IMG/VR virus record: IMGVR_UViG_3300007521_000009
Span: 1 to 23,841 of that record
DNA: 23,841 bases
Source: a virus
Direction: 5' to 3' (one strand)
Part shown: piece by piece, positions 1 to 6,662 of the stretch
Position numbering within the stretch: the first letter of the stretch is position 1
Layout: every line of letters starts with the position of its first letter
Made by a program: the position numbers and the translations under genes
Notes under the pieces: model-generated
The model's database searches: none
Told to the model about the DNA's origin: nothing
What the model saw: only the letters and a program-made list of their open reading frames with translations

Positions 1-1
1 C

Positions 2-1009
2 TTCCTCCTGAACGACCAGAACGGCCGCGACCACGCCCGCTACGTTCACACCGGGGCCATGCGCGGCAACTCCGTTGATCTTGCCGAGATCAAGGCCCGT
101 CTCGTCGAAGAGTTGGATAGCGACGAATGGTGGATTGAGTTCACTGAGTTCAATCTGTCCGCCACCACAGGTGTTGCCACCCCCGCCTTCGGCGCGGCTC
201 ACGGAGTAATCCCAGAGGGCATGTCTGACGATGAGCTGACTGCCGCGATGGGTGACGACCCGATGGTGCCTTTGGTTGTGGCGTCGGGCGGCCAGTTCAG
301 CATCCGCGTCATCGGCGAGCCGACCGTCGATGTCGAGATGACGGCGGGCATGTTGCTCGCTCCGTACGACGCGTTCTTTCAGCCCGAGCCGGACGAGCCG
401 CAGAAGACGATCATCTCCTCTGAGGGTTGGGTCGCCGGGCACTTGGGCTTGTGGAACACCTGTCATGACGGCCGCACCGACAAGTGCCTCATCATTCCGC
501 GCCCGGCCGACGGCTACGCGTCGTTCAACAAGCCCGGCCCGATCACGGAGAACGGTCGCGTTCAGACCGGCCCGATCTTCGCTTTCGGCGGCCACCGCCC
601 GTCGCGTTCCGCAGCAACCATCGAAGACGCCTACGGCGGCATCGAGAATGCGTGGTGCGACGTTCGTATTGTCGAGGGCCGTCTTGGCCCGTGGATGTCG
701 GGGTTCGTGCGCCCCGGCGTTTCTGACGAGACGATCTACGCAGCCAACGCTTCGCGACTGTCGGGTCACTGGGTCGGCCCGCGCTTGAAGGCCGTGGTGT
801 CGGTGAATGCCGAGGGCTTCGATGTCCCTGGCTTGTCCGAGGCCGAGCGCGACCTCGTTGCGGGGTTCGCATTCCACACCAACGATGAGGGTGTCGTAGA
901 GCTGGTCGCTTCGTTCCCGAGCTGCGCTGACGACACGGAGACGCAGACCGAAGAGGCCAGCACCAACGATGATCTGTTGCTCGCCCTGTTGATGGACGAC
1001 GACGACTAA
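2..1009 (+). CDS. Capsid maturation protease, 5'-partial
   Basis: The reading frame is open from the first bases of the window, so the true start lies upstream; 335 residues are visible. The protein resembles the capsid maturation proteases of actinobacteriophages, which cut the scaffold part off the capsid precursor during head assembly. Visible family hallmarks are GHLGLWNTCHDG followed by a Cys-Ile-Ile-Pro stretch and GYASFNKPG, then a glycine-rich GGH segment, then SRLSGHW and a VSVNAEGFDVP-like strand. The C-terminus is strongly acidic and ends in DDDD. It lies directly upstream of the scaffold-capsid gene, the usual place for this enzyme. Catalytic residues cannot be assigned from this view. 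The family assignment rests on remembered motif similarity; MuF-type minor head protein is the main alternative label. Confidence 0.7.
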   Translation, partial: FLLNDQNGRDHARYVHTGAMRGNSVDLAEIKARLVEELDSDEWWIEFTEFNLSATTGVATPAFGAAHGVIPEGMSDDELTAAMGDDPMVPLVVASGGQFSIRVIGEPTVDVEMTAGMLLAPYDAFFQPEPDEPQKTIISSEGWVAGHLGLWNTCHDGRTDKCLIIPRPADGYASFNKPGPITENGRVQTGPIFAFGGHRPSRSAATIEDAYGGIENAWCDVRIVEGRLGPWMSGFVRPGVSDETIYAANASRLSGHWVGPRLKAVVSVNAEGFDVPGLSEAERDLVAGFAFHTNDEGVVELVASFPSCADDTETQTEEASTNDDLLLALLMDDDD

Positions 1010-1071
1010 TCCGTCAGGTGTGGACTTACCGCCCGTCCGGCGGCAACACTGCGACTCACCACTGATCTACC

Positions 1072-1076
1072 GGAGG
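1072..1076 (+). promoter_or_regulatory. Ribosome binding site of the major capsid gene
   Basis: GGAGG lies 9 bases before the ATG at 1086. It favours that start over an in-frame GTG at 1020, which has no such site and would add 22 residues of low-complexity leader. Confidence 0.75.
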
Positions 1077-1085
1077 TTGCCCGCT

Positions 1086-2810
1086 ATGTGGCCCCAGGTT
1101 CCCAAAGCCATCAACTCACTCAGCGCCGACGCAGCCCGCGGGCTAGTCAAGGCCATCAAGACTCTTGCGGTCTCCAAGTTGCGCTCCGGCGTGACTGGCG
1201 ACGAGCGCAAGGAAGTCGACGCGTATCTCGCGAAGGCTGACGCTCTGTCGGCCTGGGCGATCGACGCTGACGCTGCCGCCGCGCTGGAAGCCGACAACGC
1301 CTCCGCCGACGCCGACGAGGCCGCCGCGGCCGCCGCGGCCGCTGCTGCCGAAGCCGCTGCAACTGCTGCTGCTGCATTGGAAGCCGAGCAGGCCGTCGCC
1401 GACGAGGTCGCCGCTACTGCTGCTGCTGCGGAAGCAACCGCTGCTGCGGAAGCAACCGCTGCTGCGGAAGCCGCGACTGCCGCCGAAGAGGCGCTGGCTG
1501 GCAAGCCCGGCAAGCTGGTACCGACCACGTTCGGCACCCCCGTCGTGCCGCCCGCCACTGGCACCCCCTCGGTGAAGCGCACCGCCCCCGAGTACCTGTT
1601 CGCCACCTCTGGCGTGCAGGGCAAGAACCCCGGCGACAACTTCGCTTCGTGGTCTGAGGTCGCTGACGCGGCCGCCGACCGGGCGAAGTCGCTGAACCCC
1701 TCGACCAGCGAGCGTTTCGAGATCGCACGCATCCGCGGCAACTACGCCCCGGAGCAGATTCTCGGCGACGACGTGATGTTGAACCTCGCCAAGTTCGACG
1801 ATGCTGAAATGACCGCTACCTTGTGTGCCCCGGCCACCCCGCATTACGACCTGGCCTGCGCCAACGTCCTCGACCGCCCGGTGTTCAACAGCCTCCCCGG
1901 CTTCCAGGCACCTCGCGGCAAGGTGTCGATCATGTCGTCCCCGTCGCTGTCGAGCATCACCACTGGCTACGGCCAGTGGACCGCGGCCGATGACGCCAAC
2001 GCCAACGCCGTGAAGGACGCCTGCCAGACCATCGCGTGTGGCAGCCCGACCGAGTACACCATGTACGGCGTGTACCGCTGCCTGACCGTCAAGAACATGC
2101 TGGCGATGACCTACCCGGAACTGGTCGAGGCATACCTCAACCGTCTGGGTGCGGCCCACGCCCGTCTCGCCGAGGAGCTGCTGCTCAACGCAATGGCCAC
2201 CGGCTGCGATACTCTCGCCGCCCCCCGCCTCGGCTACGGCGCTTCGGTCACGATCACCTCGACGATCCTCAACTACCTGGCCTTGTACCAGGAGTCGGAG
2301 CGCTGGAGCATCAACGGCAATATGCAGGCATGGCTCCCCCGCCATGTGCAGTGGGGCATGAAGATGGACATTCTGCGCCGCCGCCGTGTCGACGGTGGTT
2401 TCAGCATCCCGTCGGACGCTCAGATCAACGGCATGTTCACCGATGTCGGCGTGACCCCCCACTGGTTCATGGACACCCCGACGTACGCGGTGGCTGTGCC
2501 TGGTCCGGGCACGAGCACCCTGAACCGCCTCCCCGCCTCGGTGCAGGTGATGATTGCCCCTCCCGGCAAGTTCGCCGCCATCGACCGTGGCGAACTGGCC
2601 ATCGGCGTGACCGGCAACAACATCTACCGCGACAACGAGGCGAACCGGCGCAACCAGTTCACCTTCTTCTTCGAGAACTTCGAGGGCGTCGTTGACACCA
2701 CGAGCTGCCCGGCTCACATCTTGGACATCCCGGTTTGCTGGAACGGTGCCCAGATCGACGACATCGTCATCAACTGCCAGGGCGGCGACGAAGTCGGGTA
2801 CCAGAGCTAG
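1086..2810 (+). CDS. Scaffold-major capsid protein fusion (HK97-fold)
   Basis: The gene encodes 574 residues. The first 60 or so residues are helical, and residues about 60-140 are an extreme Ala/Glu-rich stretch with AAAEAT repeats, as expected for a coiled scaffold segment. A Pro/Thr/Gly linker follows, and from about residue 220 the sequence looks like an HK97-type capsid core (LCAPATPHYDLACANVLDRP, then an alpha/beta body, ending with IDIPVCWNG-like strands and a QGGDE tail). The start at 1086 is chosen for its GGAGG site. The order protease, scaffold, capsid is the standard head module; here scaffold and capsid share one polypeptide, so the upstream protease probably removes the N-terminal part during maturation. 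A strong terminator follows immediately, consistent with a high-output transcript. The capsid call is firm; the exact scaffold-capsid boundary is inferred. Confidence 0.85.
   Translation: MWPQVPKAINSLSADAARGLVKAIKTLAVSKLRSGVTGDERKEVDAYLAKADALSAWAIDADAAAALEADNASADADEAAAAAAAAAAEAAATAAAALEAEQAVADEVAATAAAAEATAAAEATAAAEAATAAEEALAGKPGKLVPTTFGTPVVPPATGTPSVKRTAPEYLFATSGVQGKNPGDNFASWSEVADAAADRAKSLNPSTSERFEIARIRGNYAPEQILGDDVMLNLAKFDDAEMTATLCAPATPHYDLACANVLDRPVFNSLPGFQAPRGKVSIMSSPSLSSITTGYGQWTAADDANANAVKDACQTIACGSPTEYTMYGVYRCLTVKNMLAMTYPELVEAYLNRLGAAHARLAEELLLNAMATGCDTLAAPRLGYGASVTITSTILNYLALYQESERWSINGNMQAWLPRHVQWGMKMDILRRRRVDGGFSIPSDAQINGMFTDVGVTPHWFMDTPTYAVAVPGPGTSTLNRLPASVQVMIAPPGKFAAIDRGELAIGVTGNNIYRDNEANRRNQFTFFFENFEGVVDTTSCPAHILDIPVCWNGAQIDDIVINCQGGDEVGYQS
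1422..1472 (+). repeat. 18-bp tandem repeat in the scaffold region
   Basis: The unit gctgctgcggaagcaacc occurs about 2.8 times head to tail and encodes AAAEAT repeats in the scaffold segment of the capsid precursor. It sits within a longer GCN-rich stretch (about 1310-1475) and could change in length by slippage. Confidence 0.85.
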
Positions 2811-2828
2811 TCCCCAGCTACACAGCGC

Positions 2829-2858
2829 AAGGCCCCCGGTCGGCAGTCCGGGGGCCTT
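2829..2858 (+). terminator. Rho-independent-type terminator after the capsid gene
   Basis: AAGGCCCCCGG at 2829-2839 and CCGGGGGCCTT at 2848-2858 form a perfect 11-bp stem around an 8-base loop. Only a short T run follows, which is common for terminators in high-GC actinobacteria. It sits 18 bases after the capsid stop codon and would separate capsid transcription from the genes downstream. Confidence 0.85.
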
Positions 2859-2883
2859 TGCCGTTCTAGGCCAGCATGTAGAC

Positions 2884-2911
2884 CTGACGGCCCGCTGGGT
2901 GGCAGTATGTT
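2884..2911 (+). promoter_or_regulatory. Possible promoter with a dyad over the -10 box
   Basis: CTGACG at 2884-2889 (four matches to TTGACA) and TATGTT at 2906-2911 are separated by 16 bases. The -10 box overlaps the perfect dyad ATGTT-G-AACAT at 2907-2917. The site lies just after the capsid terminator, where a new transcript for the next gene would have to begin. Only pattern matching supports it. Confidence 0.4.
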
Positions 2912-2952
2912 GAACATCTACGGCTGTGCCGTGACGAGTAGGAGTATTCCGC

Positions 2953-3804
2953 ATGACCACAGGTCGCGAGCCACACATCACTCTTCCCGACGGGCCGTTG
3001 CAGTCGCGTCGGTTGCTGAACTCCATTGAGCGACTTCCTGGTGCTGGGGAGCGCTGGCTGGACGGCGTGCGCTGGGAGCCGACGAAGTGTCGGGCACTTT
3101 CCGTTGACAACGAGGCAACGTGCGCCACGGCGGTGAACTCCGCGGTCGTCCCGGTCATCTGTGATGCCTGGGAATCACAGACGCCGTTCCGCATCACTGA
3201 TGCAATGTCTGCAACCCTGTTGGATTTGACTCCCGACGAGGTCGGCGCTCGCTTGTCGTCATTCTACGATCGTGCCGTCTCGGCGGCGTTTGCCAAGGAG
3301 TTGATCTCAGGCGCTGCGTCGGCTGACAAGTCCCTGTCGTCTGAAGCCACAGCGCCAAACGGGGCGGCGTTTGGGGCTGCCGCCACGCCGATCTGGAACG
3401 CCCTCACGATTCTTGAGGAAGAGATCGCCGAGCGGCTCCAAGGCGGGGTCGGCTTCATCTTTCTCACTCCTGGCCTTCTCGCGCAGGCGAAGAACTCGTA
3501 CGGGTTGATGCTGATTGACGGGCAGTGGCAGACCCCAGTCGGCAACGTCGTCATCTCCGATGCTGGGTTCCTCAATCCCCCCCCGCCGACCGGACAATCC
3601 GCATCGACCGCCGCCAGCGACTGGGTGTACGCGTCTGGGCCGGTGTTCTACGACTCGACGTCTCCGTCGATGATCGGGTCAAACACCGAGTCGATCAACT
3701 TCACCCGTGACACCTTCACCCGCTGGGTCCAGGGTTATGGCATCTTGGTCTTCGACCCCTGCCCCGTCACCGCCGTGCTCGCTTCCTACGCCCTAGAGGG
3801 TTGA
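2953..3804 (+). CDS. Capsid-associated structural protein, possibly a second capsid subunit
   Basis: The 283-residue product has no signal peptide or membrane segment. AGGAG at 2940-2944 sits 8 bases before the ATG. The sequence has a head-protein character: an N-terminal arm (TLPDGPLQSRRLLNS), a Cys-containing strand region (about 65-80), a helical section with AFAKELISGAA near residue 115, and a beta-rich C-terminal half ending in FDPCPVTAVLASYALEG. This layout and its place directly after the capsid gene resemble phages that carry a second, smaller capsid-type protein, in some cases forming the pentamers. The fold is inferred; it could equally be a minor head or cement protein. It has its own putative promoter after the capsid terminator, and the next gene starts 1 base after its stop. 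Confidence 0.5.
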   Translation: MTTGREPHITLPDGPLQSRRLLNSIERLPGAGERWLDGVRWEPTKCRALSVDNEATCATAVNSAVVPVICDAWESQTPFRITDAMSATLLDLTPDEVGARLSSFYDRAVSAAFAKELISGAASADKSLSSEATAPNGAAFGAAATPIWNALTILEEEIAERLQGGVGFIFLTPGLLAQAKNSYGLMLIDGQWQTPVGNVVISDAGFLNPPPPTGQSASTAASDWVYASGPVFYDSTSPSMIGSNTESINFTRDTFTRWVQGYGILVFDPCPVTAVLASYALEG

Positions 3805-3805
3805 G

Positions 3806-4579
3806 ATGGCCACCGGAGCACTCCCCGATGACGGGGCCGTACCGAAGTCGCTTGTCGACGCCAAGGGTGACCTGCTCGTCGCGACCGCGAATGACACGGT
3901 GGCACGTTTGGCGGTCGGCAGCAACACCCATGTGCTCACGGCGGATTCGGCGGCCGCGACGGGCGTCAAGTGGGCGGCCGCTGGTGGCGGTGGCGGCATC
4001 ACCAAAGCGTTTCCGCACCCCATACACCGATCCTTGGCGGCTCAGCTCTCAACGTCGCTCTACCTCCCAATTTCGGTGCGGACCGGCAGCGTAGGTTCCG
4101 CTGCCAGTCTCCCCCAACAGCCGCGTTGGTGGCCGTACCTCATCGATCGCCCCATGATTGTCGGGGCAATCAGCACATACTGCTGGACTGGGGAAGCGGG
4201 CGCCTCCCTCAGATGTGGGCTGTACTCGTGCGATAACAACTGGCTGCCCGTCACCTTGCTCGCAGATTACGGCAACATGGCAGGCGACACCGCTGGCGTC
4301 AAGACCATCACAGGGGGGACTACGGAAGTACCCGCCGGGATGTTTTTGCTGTGTGTCTGGCCGTCCAACCACTCCACGGTCCGGTGGTCGTCACCTGCCT
4401 CCGCGATGCCCGATGTGTTCGGCGAGTCTTCTCCGGCATCCGGCGCTGTGTCATGTGCGTGGCGGTTGCAGACGGAAACGGCCGACTACTCGGCGGGACT
4501 GCCGTCGACGATCTCGGCCAGCATCTACGGCGCCGGGACTACTTCAGTTGTTGCTTACGTCGGATTCGAGACACCATGA
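3806..4579 (+). CDS. Fibre or decoration-like structural protein
   Basis: The 257-residue product begins with a motif widespread at the N-termini of phage fibres and appendage proteins: KSLVDAKGDLLVATANDTVA at residues 14-33, then a LAVGSNTHVLTADSAA-like and TGVKWAA stretch. A Gly-rich linker follows (GGGGG near residue 60), and the remaining ~190 residues look beta-rich, with many Thr, Ser and Trp, like a jelly-roll or receptor-type head. The start has AGAGGG at 3795-3800. Its position among head genes rather than tail genes suggests a head fibre or capsid decoration, although a tail appendage is possible. The downstream gene overlaps by ATGA, so translation of the two is coupled. Confidence 0.6.
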   Translation: MATGALPDDGAVPKSLVDAKGDLLVATANDTVARLAVGSNTHVLTADSAAATGVKWAAAGGGGGITKAFPHPIHRSLAAQLSTSLYLPISVRTGSVGSAASLPQQPRWWPYLIDRPMIVGAISTYCWTGEAGASLRCGLYSCDNNWLPVTLLADYGNMAGDTAGVKTITGGTTEVPAGMFLLCVWPSNHSTVRWSSPASAMPDVFGESSPASGAVSCAWRLQTETADYSAGLPSTISASIYGAGTTSVVAYVGFETP

Positions 4580-4833
4580 CCACCGATCGCATCACCCGCA
4601 CCGACTACAACGAGACGTTCGCAGACGGCAAACTCGTCGAGTCTGTCGCCGTCGAAGTTGACGTCACCGCCGCCGTCGTGGAGTACACCCTGCACGTACG
4701 GCTCCGCACAGCGCTGGACGACAAGACTGCCGTGACGTCGGCGCAGCGCATCACCAGGCTGGAACGCCAGGTCGCAGCGCTCACCCGGCTACTGGTCGGC
4801 GAAGACCTGCTCGACAGCGACGCAGGCACCTGA
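4576..4833 (+). CDS. Small coiled-coil protein coupled to the fibre-like gene
   Basis: The gene encodes 85 residues. The ATG at 4576 overlaps the preceding stop (ATGA), which supports this start over a longer in-frame reading from 4351 that would overlap the upstream gene by 229 bases. The N-terminal two thirds alternate in a beta-like pattern (KLVESVAVEVDVTAAVVEYT) and the C-terminus has a leucine-heptad helix (ITRLERQVAALTRLLVGEDL). I do not recognise a defined function. Similar short proteins often accompany phage fibre or decoration genes, so a structural or trimerisation-partner role is a guess. Confidence 0.6.
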   Translation: MTTDRITRTDYNETFADGKLVESVAVEVDVTAAVVEYTLHVRLRTALDDKTAVTSAQRITRLERQVAALTRLLVGEDLLDSDAGT

Positions 4834-4834
4834 T

Positions 4835-4900
4835 GTGAGCAACCTCCTCGCACTATCCGGCGGCCGCCACGGCGGCATGGACACCCCGCCTGAAATCTGA
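4835..4900 (+). CDS. Possible 21-residue small ORF
   Basis: A GTG-initiated frame overlaps the region just after the preceding stop and fills most of the gap before the glycosylation operon (MSNLLALSGGRHGGMDTPPEI, 21 residues). No separate ribosome site is evident; re-initiation after the stop at 4831-4833 would be needed. It may be a chance frame. The same interval contains a short GCCGCC-AC-GGCGGC inverted repeat (4863-4876) without a T tract. Confidence 0.2.
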   Translation: MSNLLALSGGRHGGMDTPPEI

Positions 4901-4903
4901 CTG

Positions 4904-4938
4904 TTGCGCCGTCAGCCGTGATGACATAGTATGTCTCC
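4904..4938 (+). promoter_or_regulatory. Leaderless promoter of the glycosylation operon with an overlapping dyad
   Basis: TTGCGC at 4904-4909 and TAGTAT at 4927-4932 are separated by exactly 17 bases, and the -10 box ends 6 bases before the ATG at 4939, so the transcript would start at or next to the start codon. No Shine-Dalgarno sequence is present. The perfect inverted repeat GACATA-G-TATGTC (4923-4935) covers the -10 box and could be a repressor site. Confidence 0.65.
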
Positions 4939-5943
4939 ATGCCCAACTCGTCGACCGTCATCCAAATCGGCAATTTCCAGCCTGAACATTCGACAGAGAA
5001 CCACCTACGCAGGGCACTGATCGAAAACGGGCACGTCGTCATCCCGATGCAGGAGAACGACCCAGGCACCTTCCTGGCCATGAGCAACAGGCGCACCTGG
5101 CCGGGGAACCCCGACTTCATCTTGTGGACTCGCACCGGCTGGGACTGGAAGTCCATCTACGGGGATGGCGGCGAAGCCATCGCTCACGGCCTACAGCGGG
5201 CGATGCTCGGTCAGGCGAAGCTACTCACCGTGCCGACGGTCAGCTACCACCTCGACATCTGGTTCGGGCTTCCTCGCGTCCATCAGATCGGCGAGCCGTT
5301 CTTTGAGAGTGATCTCGTCATCACGGCCGACGGCGGCCACGATGAAGAGTTTGCCGGGCACGGCGTCAACCACGTCTGGTTCCCACCGGGCGTGTCGCGA
5401 GCCGAATGTCGAAGAGGAACGTTCCGTGATGAGTACCACTCGAAGCTGGCTTTCGTCGGCTCCCATGACGGCAGCTACCACAAAGAGCATGAGCACCGTC
5501 ACGAACTGGTCGCCTGGTTGAAGAAGAACTTCCGACGCGACTGCTCCTTCTGGCCGCAGCCGGGCTGCCACGCGGTGCGCGGCCGAGACCTGCAAGACCT
5601 GTACGCCTCCGTCGACATCGTCATCGGCGACTCGTGTTTCGCAGGCACTGGCCTGCCCAATTACTGGAGTGACCGCGTGCCGGAAACCCTCGGTCGCGGT
5701 GGCCTTCTTCTCCACCCCGAGGTGCCCGGTCTAGTCGAAGCGTTTCATGGGTCGGTGATTACTTGGCCCGCCTTTGATTGGGAAGCGCTCGGCGCTCTCA
5801 TCGAGAAACGCCTCGTCGACCGCTACGGCTACAACTCGGCAGCGAAGGCGCGAGGGCGACTTGAAGTGCTTGAACATCACACCTACGAACGCCGCATGGC
5901 GCAGCTCGTCGAACTACTACAGGAACGGGACACGATCTCATGA
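4939..5943 (+). CDS. Glycosyltransferase, CgeB-like GT-B family
   Basis: The 334-residue product looks like a soluble GT-B glycosyltransferase of the CgeB/group 1 type. The C-terminal half carries the donor-binding hallmark YWSDRVPETLGRGGLLLHPE near residues 241-262, in which a Ser-Asp-Arg-x-x-Glu segment precedes a Gly-Gly turn. Upstream are strand-loop elements typical of the fold (KLAFVGSHDG near 172, LYASVDIVIGDS near 222). It would transfer a sugar from a nucleotide-sugar donor; donor and acceptor cannot be read from the sequence. It is first in a six-gene operon, has its own leaderless promoter, and overlaps the next gene by ATGA. The most likely acceptor is a virion protein or a host surface glycan (inference). 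Confidence 0.7.
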   Translation: MPNSSTVIQIGNFQPEHSTENHLRRALIENGHVVIPMQENDPGTFLAMSNRRTWPGNPDFILWTRTGWDWKSIYGDGGEAIAHGLQRAMLGQAKLLTVPTVSYHLDIWFGLPRVHQIGEPFFESDLVITADGGHDEEFAGHGVNHVWFPPGVSRAECRRGTFRDEYHSKLAFVGSHDGSYHKEHEHRHELVAWLKKNFRRDCSFWPQPGCHAVRGRDLQDLYASVDIVIGDSCFAGTGLPNYWSDRVPETLGRGGLLLHPEVPGLVEAFHGSVITWPAFDWEALGALIEKRLVDRYGYNSAAKARGRLEVLEHHTYERRMAQLVELLQERDTIS

Positions 5944-6662
5944 AGTCACGCGAAATCAACGAGAAGCCCGAGTGGACGTTCTGGCTTCCCGACAGCATCG
6001 CCGATTGGGATGCGCCAAGTCACTGGGAACGCGAGCGCCTCGCGTCGATGCAGCAGCACCTCCGATCAGACATGGTTGTCTACGATGTCGGCACCGAACA
6101 TGGCTGGCTGAGCGCGGTTTATGGCTCGTTCTGCGGTCATGGCAATATGGTGTTGATTGAGCCGTCCCCCGAAATGTGGGTCAACATCCGCAAGACCTGG
6201 GCTGCCAACAATTTCGACAATCCGATCGCGTCCATCCAGGCTTTCATGGGGGAAGTTGTTGATGTTATCGACCGCCCACTCCGCCAGTGGCCTGTGTGTT
6301 CTGACGACTTCGAGGACGCTAGTGAAGTCGCAGCGATGGCCTACCGCTACATCGGGGACGAAGCGATCCAAACTCACTCGATCGACCAACTGGTTGAGCA
6401 TGGGTTGAGGCCGCCCGACGCCATCACCATCGACGTCGAAGGTTTCGAGTTGGCCGTGCTGCATGGCGCTGAGAACGCGCTACTAGCGCGACGTCCGCTG
6501 GTGTGGGTTTCCGTTCACCCCGACCTAATGGAAAAGAACTGCGGCACCGACCCGCAGGAGTTGTACGACTTCATGACCGGGTGTGGCTACGGTCGCGAAT
6601 ACCTCGGCACGGACCATGAGCAGCATCACTTCTTTGCCCCCCTTGAATGGGTGCGGTTATGA
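5940..6662 (+). CDS. FkbM-type SAM-dependent methyltransferase
   Basis: The gene encodes 240 residues, starting in an ATGA overlap with the previous gene. A class I methyltransferase fold is visible: motif I VYDVGTEHG at residues 47-55 binds S-adenosylmethionine, VLIEPSPE near 72-79 provides the acidic strand-2 residue, and ITIDVEGFELAVLHGAE near 162-176 is the characteristic FkbM signature. A VWVSVHPD strand follows. FkbM proteins O-methylate hydroxyls on sugars and related small molecules, so in this operon it probably caps or modifies the glycan laid down by the flanking transferases. The substrate is inferred from neighbours only. Family assignment is good; an N-terminal extension of about 40 residues (PEWTFWLPDS) precedes the fold. 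Confidence 0.75.
   Translation: MKSREINEKPEWTFWLPDSIADWDAPSHWERERLASMQQHLRSDMVVYDVGTEHGWLSAVYGSFCGHGNMVLIEPSPEMWVNIRKTWAANNFDNPIASIQAFMGEVVDVIDRPLRQWPVCSDDFEDASEVAAMAYRYIGDEAIQTHSIDQLVEHGLRPPDAITIDVEGFELAVLHGAENALLARRPLVWVSVHPDLMEKNCGTDPQELYDFMTGCGYGREYLGTDHEQHHFFAPLEWVRL

Noticed and set aside
1020-1085. Upstream GTG start for the capsid gene
   Set aside because: It has no ribosome site, whereas the ATG at 1086 has GGAGG at the ideal distance.
1310-1475. GCN-rich repeats as a CRISPR-like or regulatory array
   Set aside because: There are no spacers; the repeats are in frame and encode the Ala/Glu scaffold segment.
1143-3197. 684-codon open frame on the minus strand opposite the capsid gene
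   Set aside because: It is the mirror of a high-GC codon pattern over a firm capsid gene, crosses the terminator and the next gene, and its composition (His, Val, Arg and Gly rich) matches no recognisable protein.
4863-4876. GCCGCC-AC-GGCGGC hairpin as a terminator before the glycosylation operon
   Set aside because: The two-base loop would force a shorter stem, and no T run follows.
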